Below, piece by piece: positions 41,829 through 50,112 of a DNA stretch of 64,000 nucleotides (the first letter of the stretch is position 1; every line of letters begins with the position of its first letter). The notes under the pieces are model-generated. The model saw only the letters and a program-made list of their open reading frames with translations. It searched no databases and was not told where the DNA came from. The position numbers and the translations under genes are program-made. This stretch comes from Desulfovibrio sp. JC010 (GTDB lineage: Bacteria > Desulfobacterota > Desulfovibrionia > Desulfovibrionales > Desulfovibrionaceae): contig NZ_VOIQ01000014.1 of NCBI RefSeq assembly GCF_010470675.1, positions 1 to 64,000 of the forward strand, read 5' to 3'.

Positions 41829-43652
41829 ATGAAAGTAAATAGATTTTTGCTTATAGTTTGTGTGGTGTTGGCGGCCGGGATTGTTTCGGTTGAGCGCGGC
41901 TTTTCGGCTTCGCAACCGGACGATGCTTTTTCGGTGCGTAAAAATATTTACGTCTATCTGGACTGTTCCGGTTCTATCATCCAAAGGGGGGGGAAGGCCA
42001 AGGGACAGAGTCCGCATTCACTGCTCATCCAGATGATTGAGAAGGCCCTGAATCCCGCAGCCGGATTTGTACAGCCTGACGACCGTGTATTCATAAAATT
42101 CTTCTCCGACAAGCTGGAGTCCGGTGGCAGCAATTCCATCGACGGTCGCGATACCGTCGCTCTTGATAAGCGGCTTGAGCAATATGACAATCACGAAATT
42201 TCTTTTGCCTCCAACCTTGATGCGGTGATGGCGGATATTTCAAAGGTGGTCAGCAGCACCGAGAATGAGCAGGTCTACAATTTTTTCATCATCGCCAGCG
42301 ACTTTGTAAATGATCCTGTTCCCAGCCGATCATACTGCACAGCCATAAGGGCCGAGAGCCTGAAGGCCAATATTGAAAATCTGGCCGACGAATCCTCAGC
42401 CGTATTTTCCGGTGACGATCCCCGCAACAAGATCGTCATGTTTGTTTTTCCTCCGCCGGAATCCTCCAAGCATGCACAGTGTTACATGCAGCATGCCATA
42501 AACATGGACCTCATGGTCGGCAGGCTCAATGCCCTGCGTATCAATTATGGCAATGACGATCCCTCCGGCGTGCTGCTCGACAATCTGCTCGACAGCTCTA
42601 CACGCTGGCTTGAAATCGAAGATTGCGAGTTTGTGGTCAACTCCAAAGCTCATTACCCGGACATGCTGCTCACCGTAAAAAACGCAGGTATCGTGGGAGT
42701 CAGGCTCAAGGATATCCTTGTCAGCAGGGATAAGAGTGCCATCCCCCTTCCTGAGGAAACTGCTCCATGGCGGATAAAATCCGTGAATGTCCAGCCTAAT
42801 GGCAGCAGGAAGGTTTCCTTTATTCACAACCCGGACATGAAGAACGATTACCGGGATTTGCGTACCATCATGCTTAGTACTTATCAGGAGCCTGAACCTC
42901 TCAAAGGGGCTCCGCACATGTTTTCCGTTGATATTCCGTCCGGTAATATCCGTATCCTGAATGTTTCAGCCTCCCTGATTCCGGGCAAGGATGCACTTGT
43001 TCGTTTGAAAGGATTTGTGGAATCACGCACCGAGGAAGGTGGAGCGGTTATTTTCAGTGCTTATGCCCGCGAGAACGCTAAAATCCTTATGGAGCATGAC
43101 GACAAAAAGGTTCAGCAGGATGAGGAGCTTAGGCGCTGGATTCATATTGACGTGCCCCGTAACAAAATCAACGATCTTGATGAACTGAGCCTGCAGGTCC
43201 GCATGGGCACCCTTTCCGCTGAGAAAACCGTGGATATCACCACCTGGGAATACTTCAGGGTATGGATTCTGTGCGTGCTACTGCCCGTTCTTCTGGGGAC
43301 TGCGTACATAGCCTATTATATTATAAGGCTCAGGAGGCTGGAAGCCCTCGGATGGAGCAGTGTACTTGCCTTTGTCATTTATGTGGCCAACCTGTCCCTT
43401 GCGATGTCATGGCTCATGGGCATGATCGCCTTTAAACCGCTCTGGGCTATCCTGCCGGGAGCGATCTTCACGGCCCTCTGGGTCTATCAACTCATTTCTC
43501 TGGTCCTTTATCCGTACATGGATAATTTCCTGAAAAGCACCAACCGGATTCCCTTTGAAGCATATGCCGTCAAGCTTTACGGCGTGGCTTTCGCTGTCGC
43601 TTCCGTAGTCGGTGTGGCCGCTTATTTTACCCTGAACATTTTTGCCGGATAG
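41829..43652 (+). CDS. Cluster gene E: exported VWA protein with four C-terminal spans
   Basis: 607 residues. Signal peptide 1-26 (ends GFSASQ). VWA domain with a full MIDAS-type DxSxS: YLDCSGSI (Asp 45, Ser 47, Ser 49), and the later FFIIASDFVND Asp. A middle beta-rich part (about 240-470), then four membrane segments beginning VWILCVLLPVLLGTAYIAYY and ending VASVVGVAAYFTL. So the metal-dependent adhesion domain faces the periplasm. Same size and layout as gene G. First gene behind the sigma-54 promoter. A ligand or partner, perhaps gene C's outer domain, can only be guessed. Confidence 0.8.
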   Translation: MKVNRFLLIVCVVLAAGIVSVERGFSASQPDDAFSVRKNIYVYLDCSGSIIQRGGKAKGQSPHSLLIQMIEKALNPAAGFVQPDDRVFIKFFSDKLESGGSNSIDGRDTVALDKRLEQYDNHEISFASNLDAVMADISKVVSSTENEQVYNFFIIASDFVNDPVPSRSYCTAIRAESLKANIENLADESSAVFSGDDPRNKIVMFVFPPPESSKHAQCYMQHAINMDLMVGRLNALRINYGNDDPSGVLLDNLLDSSTRWLEIEDCEFVVNSKAHYPDMLLTVKNAGIVGVRLKDILVSRDKSAIPLPEETAPWRIKSVNVQPNGSRKVSFIHNPDMKNDYRDLRTIMLSTYQEPEPLKGAPHMFSVDIPSGNIRILNVSASLIPGKDALVRLKGFVESRTEEGGAVIFSAYARENAKILMEHDDKKVQQDEELRRWIHIDVPRNKINDLDELSLQVRMGTLSAEKTVDITTWEYFRVWILCVLLPVLLGTAYIAYYIIRLRRLEALGWSSVLAFVIYVANLSLAMSWLMGMIAFKPLWAILPGAIFTALWVYQLISLVLYPYMDNFLKSTNRIPFEAYAVKLYGVAFAVASVVGVAAYFTLNIFAG

Positions 43653-43669
43653 CCCGTAAGGAGATAACC

Positions 43670-46600
43670 ATGGCTGATAAGTATTTTCCCGCACTTATTA
43701 TAGGAGTCGGAGGTTCCGGCATCAGGACCCTGCGTTTTATTCAAGCCCAGGCCTCAGAAGGCAAGGATCCGGAACTGGCAAGAATGCTTGATAACGGCAC
43801 CATTCAGCTTTTGGGGATTGATACCGACGCTAAAAGTAATGCTGTTGACGAAGTGGTCGACCCTAATCTGGTCAATGCCGAGGGCGTGCCCGAAGGACAG
43901 CGTGAAGAAGCCCCGCGCATCCTGCCCCGGCTCAAGAAGTGGATCACCATCCCCACTGAATCCATCAATGACGCCCTGCCCAAGGTGCATGAATCTTTCA
44001 TGCCCCGGCAGGATGATGACAACGAACGCAGTGCCCATATCGTGAACGCTTCCGGGTTGGATATTCCGCACAAGAGCATCGCTCGCTGGTTTCCCCGTGC
44101 CGACCCTGAAACCGGTGACCAGATCACCATGGGCCATTCCAAGATGGGCGGTGCCGCCCAGTGGCGTCCGCTGGGACGTCTGGCATTTTTTCTGGAATCC
44201 AAGAGAATTTACGAGGAGATGCAGCAGGCCTACACGCGTATCAAGGACCAGACCAATTCTAACGGTCCGGTCCGGGCCTACATTGTTTCGTCGCTGGCCG
44301 GAGGAACCGGAAGCGGCATGTTCTGGGATGTGGCCTTTTTTTTACAGATGATCCAGCGCCAGACCCGGACAATAGGCACCTTCATCCTTGCCGAGCCTTT
44401 TCTCGCTGTAGATGAAGGAGGGCGTTTGCAGCCTAATGTTTATGCGGCTCTCAAGGAGATGGCCTGGCTTAAGAACTGGCGGCGCAGCGAAACCATCAAG
44501 GTGGAGTATCCCATCGGTTCCACCAAGAAGGTGTTTACCGGCAAGCCCCATTCCACGCTTGTTTTCGATATGGTCTACCTGTACCAGTCCTTTGCTCCGG
44601 GGTTCGGTGTTGCCGATTACAGTAAGGCCACCATCGACGCCACCTGCTTTAGGGTCAGCCAGAATATACTGGCCCAGCTGAGGACTGATCTGCACGCGGT
44701 GCTTGATGTGGGGGCCAACAACATGAGCAGTGATGTCACGGCCATGTCTTCGTCAAGGGAAGCTTCTTATTGCTTTTCCACTTCCGGAGCTACCCAGTTC
44801 CATCTCAGTGTGGCCGCGCCTCTTTATACTCACTTCACCAGCCAGTGGACCCGCACCCAGCAGGAGGAGTTTTACAAGATCCAGTACAACCCGGTGCCGC
44901 AGGAGGATTTTCTCGATTCCATCGGCCTCGGTGAACTGGATGTGGATGGACGCGAAAGTTTTTTCGATCTCTGGATGAAACGTCAGGTTGAGCAGATGAT
45001 GGTAGAGGGCTCACCCGAATTGCGGGAAGTGTCCGGGCGACTTGAAAAAGGGCGTGAAAAGCTCAGCGGTGTTCCCCTTGGCGGCAGCAGTGACCGGGGT
45101 AATGATAATACTGACGGCTACAAAAACTGTGCCTCTGATCCGCGTCAGGTTTATAATGATTATGTGGACGATGATCTCAAGAAGACCTTGCGCCTATGCC
45201 AGAAAAACAGGGGTGACTTCACCGAAAGTTTCACCTCTGTGGAACGCATGTTTGATACCGAGGTTAAGTGCCGTCTGGATGAATTGCTTAAAACAATGGA
45301 GTCCGGGGTGGAGTCGTTCCTTGAGGGCAGTTCCATTCTGGACAAGCGGGGGCGGGCCATCCTGTTGCGGCTTATGAATGAGCTTGATGAGAATATGAAG
45401 GTGGCATCCCGGGATAATGATCTTAAATTATTCTGCCCAATTGCCTACAGTCAGGCCAGCATTTATCTGGACGGCGGCAAGAGGTTCTATATGCCCCTTG
45501 GGTTGGGGCGTTTTCCGGACAAGGCCCGCCGTGCGGTTCTGGCTGTTTTTGACGACCTGCTGGCCCAGATTTCCAATAAGAGCAGTTTCGACAGCGATGC
45601 CCTTGAAAATTATTTCAGGGAGATATGGAACAGGCAGCGCAAGCAGTTTCAGAAACTTCTGCGCAGGATCGTTGAAGAAGATGAAACTCGTCAAGGCAAG
45701 CAGGGATATATCTACAAGGTTATAAATGAGCTTGAAGACGAAATGGATAAGCAGCCCAAGGTTGAGGCTGAAAAGAGTCAGCTGGAATCATTGTTTCGGG
45801 CCATGGTTCCCGAAGGCAGCACTCTTGACGGCAGCGAAGCATGGTTCCAGAAACATTCATTGGCTCTTAACCGCGAGTATGAAGAATATCTTGAAGGCCG
45901 TCTGGATAACAAATCTTTCGGCAAGGGTCGCAACAACACTCTTTTTCCTTGTCAGGACCATGATCAGGTTCACAGTGCCCTGACTGTACTTGTGCGCACA
46001 CTCAAAGAAATTGAAACAGATACCACCGCCGATGAAGATGGCAGACTCAAGAAAAGTTCAACCGCGCTGGTCGATTATTTTGAGAAGTTGTTTCCGGCCA
46101 ATGAATCGCTTTTTCCCAGCGGCTCTCAGGTGAACAGGAATGTTGAAATCTGTGAAGGGATCATCCGTACCACCCTGTTGTATTGGACCAACCAGAATAA
46201 CCTGCTCATCCAGCGGGCCGGAGGCGAGGACGGACTCAGGAGACGGCTTGTGGCCTGCCGGTCCTCGGTGTTCAGGAACGGAGTTATTGAGAACACGCTG
46301 CGCAACCGCCATCTGGTCATTATTCCGCCTTCCAGCAGGGAAGGAAAGCGCAATTTCCAGAGTGAGCGCCGTGAAATCCAGCAGATGTTTCATAACGTGA
46401 GTCAGGAAGTGGTCCAGACTACTCCCTCAGTGGCCAATACCGGCTCCGATGCTCCAATTATTTATTATGATGATCTGTTCCGTTCTCCGGAAGAGGTTAA
46501 TCGAATCAGGGAATATTACGAATCCTATTCTCATTATTCATCTAATTCACGTCGTTTTTTTCACGCCTGTGCCGACTGGGCCGATTTTGAGGAAGTGGTG

Positions 46601-48307
46601 GGCGAGGCTGTGGACCATGAACCGGTTTTTTGCGGCAACCCGGGCTGTTCGGTCAACATCCGGCGTTATTCTCGCTCGGAAAGTGTCTGCCCCGGCTGCG
46701 GGCAGCCTATTTGGAACCGTTGCGGAAATGAGAATTGTGCTTCGGATAACGTACTTGATCTGGTGCGCAGCCATCAGGAAGAGGGCGGAGGTTCCATCCC
46801 TTATTCCTGCCCTGCTTGCAAAGGGGATCTCAAAAACTACTGGTGGGAATGCCCGGAACACCTGAAAAAGGTTCCGGCGGACAAGTCTATCTGTCCGGAT
46901 TGCCTTATGGAGTATCAGCAGGGAACCCGTCCCTATGACAAAACCGGAAAAAGGGCTGGGCATCAGGTCACTTATTGTCCCGGTTGCCTGAAGCTTACTG
47001 GTGGCGACGAGAAGAAAAGTGTCAAGGTGCCCCGTGAACTGGAAGCGATGTTTCGCAACGGGGTCAACGGGCATGATACACTGCCGTTTGATTCTCTGGT
47101 CAAAAAGTACAAGCTCAATCCGCATATCTGCCCTAATCAGGATAAGATCCATTACCTGTTCCCCACCTGCTCCGAAGACCAGCGGGACAAGGGCAGGGTT
47201 CACCATGTCTTTCGCAATGAGGGCCGTTTTTATTGTTTGAAGCATCCTGACATCCATTTCCTTGAATGCCACAGCTGCCAGTATCCAATTGATGAAAATG
47301 ATGAGGAGCTTAAAAATAAGGGTCAAACCACCTGTCCGAGGTGTTTTACCGAGCTCAGGCGCTGTGCCTTTTGCAGTGACAAGGAAAAGAAACTCTACCG
47401 CAGCGACAACAACAAATGCCCCAATTGTGGAAACCTGATGAGCGTCGGTGACAACATCGAGAAGATCTCTATCGAAAAGAAATACAGGGAACCTGCCTTT
47501 TGCCGGAACCTGTTTACCTGCGAGGCCGGTTCACGCCCATGGCAGACCGCGACGGAGTATGATCTCAAAAACTGCCGTGTCTGCCCGGAAAAGCTGGGCG
47601 AATGCAGTCGCAACTACGGACGTCTTGAGCCCTCGGCACTGCTGGCTCGTCAGGATCTGCATTTTTACGTGGATTTCTGCCCCATGTGCATGGCTCTGCT
47701 CGGAAAATATGATGACAAGGGCTATCTTAATGAACTCAGCGGCGTGAAGATTCTTGAACATTTTCACGAGATATATAAGAAGGATAATGGAAATGATTCC
47801 AGGCGTTTACAGGGGCGTTGTCCCATCTGCAGCACCAAGCCGTTCGAGATTATGAACTGGATGGCCCTGGACGGTTTTTTTATGGACAACCAGCCTTTGA
47901 GCAGGCTGCATTTGCACAGAGAGTTTACCGGTAACGGTTCCGTTGCCGATGACCTGCCGTCCGGGGTTTACATGGATTCCATCATGAGCTGGTGCAACAA
48001 TAACGGAGTAACCCACAAGCCGGAGTTTGATTTCAATATCGGCTTCAGCATCCTGAGTATCGTGCACCGCAATCTTGATGATAATGCGGCTTATGAAGCC
48101 ATTAAGGGGCTTGAGCGGTATTACAGCATGGTTTTCGATTTCAAGTCTACCAAGAAGGAGCTGATCAGTGTGTTTGATACCAGTTCCGTTACCGGGCTAG
48201 GTCTCATGCAGCGTCTCAATTGTCTTGAGGACCGTTTCCTTGAGCGCACCCGTCGTGAAAAACAGAGCGTCAGTTACGGTGAAGGCAAAGGCAGTGGAGG
48301 TTTCTGA
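43670..48307 (+). CDS. Cluster gene F: tubulin-like GTPase with zinc-ribbon array
   Basis: 1545 residues; AGGAG before the ATG. The N-terminus IIGVGGSGIRTLR (about 10-22) and the loop SLAGGTGSGMFWD (about 207-219) are the nucleotide-binding glycine loops of the tubulin/FtsZ superfamily, in the bacterial Tubulin_2 type. A long helical middle (about 430-950) follows. From about 986 to 1386 there are eleven CxxC pairs and two CxxxxC pairs, enough for six or more zinc ribbons (CPGC, CPAC, CPDC, CPRC, CPNC, CPMC and others). No membrane segment, so cytoplasmic. It may polymerise or act as a GTP-gated scaffold beneath the VWA proteins. Confidence 0.82.
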   Translation: MADKYFPALIIGVGGSGIRTLRFIQAQASEGKDPELARMLDNGTIQLLGIDTDAKSNAVDEVVDPNLVNAEGVPEGQREEAPRILPRLKKWITIPTESINDALPKVHESFMPRQDDDNERSAHIVNASGLDIPHKSIARWFPRADPETGDQITMGHSKMGGAAQWRPLGRLAFFLESKRIYEEMQQAYTRIKDQTNSNGPVRAYIVSSLAGGTGSGMFWDVAFFLQMIQRQTRTIGTFILAEPFLAVDEGGRLQPNVYAALKEMAWLKNWRRSETIKVEYPIGSTKKVFTGKPHSTLVFDMVYLYQSFAPGFGVADYSKATIDATCFRVSQNILAQLRTDLHAVLDVGANNMSSDVTAMSSSREASYCFSTSGATQFHLSVAAPLYTHFTSQWTRTQQEEFYKIQYNPVPQEDFLDSIGLGELDVDGRESFFDLWMKRQVEQMMVEGSPELREVSGRLEKGREKLSGVPLGGSSDRGNDNTDGYKNCASDPRQVYNDYVDDDLKKTLRLCQKNRGDFTESFTSVERMFDTEVKCRLDELLKTMESGVESFLEGSSILDKRGRAILLRLMNELDENMKVASRDNDLKLFCPIAYSQASIYLDGGKRFYMPLGLGRFPDKARRAVLAVFDDLLAQISNKSSFDSDALENYFREIWNRQRKQFQKLLRRIVEEDETRQGKQGYIYKVINELEDEMDKQPKVEAEKSQLESLFRAMVPEGSTLDGSEAWFQKHSLALNREYEEYLEGRLDNKSFGKGRNNTLFPCQDHDQVHSALTVLVRTLKEIETDTTADEDGRLKKSSTALVDYFEKLFPANESLFPSGSQVNRNVEICEGIIRTTLLYWTNQNNLLIQRAGGEDGLRRRLVACRSSVFRNGVIENTLRNRHLVIIPPSSREGKRNFQSERREIQQMFHNVSQEVVQTTPSVANTGSDAPIIYYDDLFRSPEEVNRIREYYESYSHYSSNSRRFFHACADWADFEEVVGEAVDHEPVFCGNPGCSVNIRRYSRSESVCPGCGQPIWNRCGNENCASDNVLDLVRSHQEEGGGSIPYSCPACKGDLKNYWWECPEHLKKVPADKSICPDCLMEYQQGTRPYDKTGKRAGHQVTYCPGCLKLTGGDEKKSVKVPRELEAMFRNGVNGHDTLPFDSLVKKYKLNPHICPNQDKIHYLFPTCSEDQRDKGRVHHVFRNEGRFYCLKHPDIHFLECHSCQYPIDENDEELKNKGQTTCPRCFTELRRCAFCSDKEKKLYRSDNNKCPNCGNLMSVGDNIEKISIEKKYREPAFCRNLFTCEAGSRPWQTATEYDLKNCRVCPEKLGECSRNYGRLEPSALLARQDLHFYVDFCPMCMALLGKYDDKGYLNELSGVKILEHFHEIYKKDNGNDSRRLQGRCPICSTKPFEIMNWMALDGFFMDNQPLSRLHLHREFTGNGSVADDLPSGVYMDSIMSWCNNNGVTHKPEFDFNIGFSILSIVHRNLDDNAAYEAIKGLERYYSMVFDFKSTKKELISVFDTSSVTGLGLMQRLNCLEDRFLERTRREKQSVSYGEGKGSGGF

Positions 48308-50112
48308 TGCACATGGGGAGGTGGATCGGGTTGGCCCTGGTCGTGATATCTGCGGTTGTTCTGTCCGGGCATGCTGCCCGGGCGGAGCATTCGGATGATA
48401 GTTATCAGCTGTATTTTTATGTGGATAAATCAAATAGTCAGGTCTCCTCTGAGGGGGAATCTTATGCTTTTGGCAATGCGGAAAAGCTTGAGGCTGCCAT
48501 TAAGGAGGATAAAGACCTTATCGCTCGTTGCAATAGGGAAATGTATGAGTTTGCAGATATTGTTGTTGAGGCAGGGACAGGAAACGGCCAATTGAATGAA
48601 AATATTACCCGTCTTGGCTGCGTGTATGAAGATATCGCTAAAAAGATAGATGCAATATCAGATGATGATGATAAACAACATGTTTTTTTTATTGTCAGTG
48701 ATTTTGTTGATTCCGGTGATGATGGGTATATTGTTCAATGTGATTTTGATTCATTTAATAGATCAACAGATGTTTTTAGAGATCTTGTCAAGAAATTTAA
48801 TGGCAGGAATAAATCGAAATTAACTTTAATTATTAGTGTGCTGGCTCCTAAATCATTCTCCGGAGCAGCGATCCAGCCATGTGTTAAATATTTGCAAGAT
48901 AAGTTTAAAAGCGAGTACAGTGGCCATCAGAAAGAATATAAGAATATCAAACAGGTTAAAAAGATAGTTCAGGAGGTGCGCAGATTTGTACTACTAGAAA
49001 GGTTAAAGCTGATACCATCAATTTCAAAAAAGGATATAGTAAAAATACGTATTTTGAATGATAATAATTGGCCGATAAATGCGAAAATAAATGTATGTGA
49101 CAAGTTGTACTATGGAGAAGGTAATAACTATAAAGGATTGATAGAGTATAAGTCTTCTGTGACTGTAAATGGGAAGGATTATCGTGATATAAATATTAAA
49201 GTAAATAAGGATGGCAATGTAGACAGAGTGAAAGAGTTTGGTGTCTATGCGGATATAGTCACAAACAGTACCGTGCTGCATAGATATCAGAAAAATAAAT
49301 TAAGTTCGAATATTATTAAATTCAAATTTCCTAGTGCTAAATTTGATCTTTTTTTTGAGAACGGATTCATTACTAGATTTCGCTGGAAGCACAACTATGC
49401 GGCAGCAGTCCTTCCTATTCATTCTGATAACTATATAGCATGCGCAACTGTTGAGGATGATCCTTTTAAGATATTTATATCAGATGCTGATATTAATCAT
49501 ATGTTTATCCTCCAGAGGGACAAGAAACAGAATGGGATACCTGAGTATATGCGGCTTCTCATTCCAACCCACGAAGCTTACAAGTCATTGCAAAACGCCG
49601 ATATGACACTGGTCAGGTCCAATGTCGAATGGGACAGGATAAAATTCAACGATCTGGATGGCATTGACGATTTGCTGATTGAAATCGACCTGTATACCTA
49701 CGGATTTATTGCCGTATGGGTTTTACTTGTTCTGCTGTTTATTGCCAGAGTCAGTCCTGCCAACAGCATTGCTTTGATCTGCTCGACAGTTCCCATTCTA
49801 TTCGTGTTGCTTGAAGTTATTTTCAATACGAGCGGACCGTTTTCCTACAAGTATTTCTGGTGGACGGAGATTGTTCTTCTGTTCATTCTTTGTGTGGCTC
49901 TGTTTTACAGAGTTTCGATCATAAGGTGGTCGCAAAAAGTCCGGGTGGCCCACGGTCAGGTTCATACTGACAGGTGGTGGCACCCTGTTCTTTTTTCGGT
50001 CTTGTTTGTGGGGCTGCTTTTCTGGTACGGCTATCGCGCCTACGGCGTATTCTCCAAAGTATATGTAAACGACTGCTACGATGTGGAGGTGCCTTACAGT
50101 GCGACAAAATAA
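48307..50112 (+). CDS. Cluster gene G: second exported VWA protein with C-terminal spans
   Basis: 601 residues, start overlapping the F stop (TGATG) with GGAGG upstream. Signal peptide ends near RAEHS. The VWA MIDAS is YVDKSNSQ (Asp 40, Ser 42, Ser 44), with FFIVSDFVDSGDDG as later Asp. Four C-terminal membrane segments (FIAVWVLLVLLFIA; LICSTVPILFVLLEVIF; IVLLFILCVALFY; VLFSVLFVGLLFWYGY). Layout and length match gene E: a paralogue. Bases about 48600-49450, the VWA and middle part, are clearly more A/T-rich than the two ends of the same gene, suggesting replacement of the exposed domain. Confidence 0.78.
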   Translation: MHMGRWIGLALVVISAVVLSGHAARAEHSDDSYQLYFYVDKSNSQVSSEGESYAFGNAEKLEAAIKEDKDLIARCNREMYEFADIVVEAGTGNGQLNENITRLGCVYEDIAKKIDAISDDDDKQHVFFIVSDFVDSGDDGYIVQCDFDSFNRSTDVFRDLVKKFNGRNKSKLTLIISVLAPKSFSGAAIQPCVKYLQDKFKSEYSGHQKEYKNIKQVKKIVQEVRRFVLLERLKLIPSISKKDIVKIRILNDNNWPINAKINVCDKLYYGEGNNYKGLIEYKSSVTVNGKDYRDINIKVNKDGNVDRVKEFGVYADIVTNSTVLHRYQKNKLSSNIIKFKFPSAKFDLFFENGFITRFRWKHNYAAAVLPIHSDNYIACATVEDDPFKIFISDADINHMFILQRDKKQNGIPEYMRLLIPTHEAYKSLQNADMTLVRSNVEWDRIKFNDLDGIDDLLIEIDLYTYGFIAVWVLLVLLFIARVSPANSIALICSTVPILFVLLEVIFNTSGPFSYKYFWWTEIVLLFILCVALFYRVSIIRWSQKVRVAHGQVHTDRWWHPVLFSVLFVGLLFWYGYRAYGVFSKVYVNDCYDVEVPYSATK

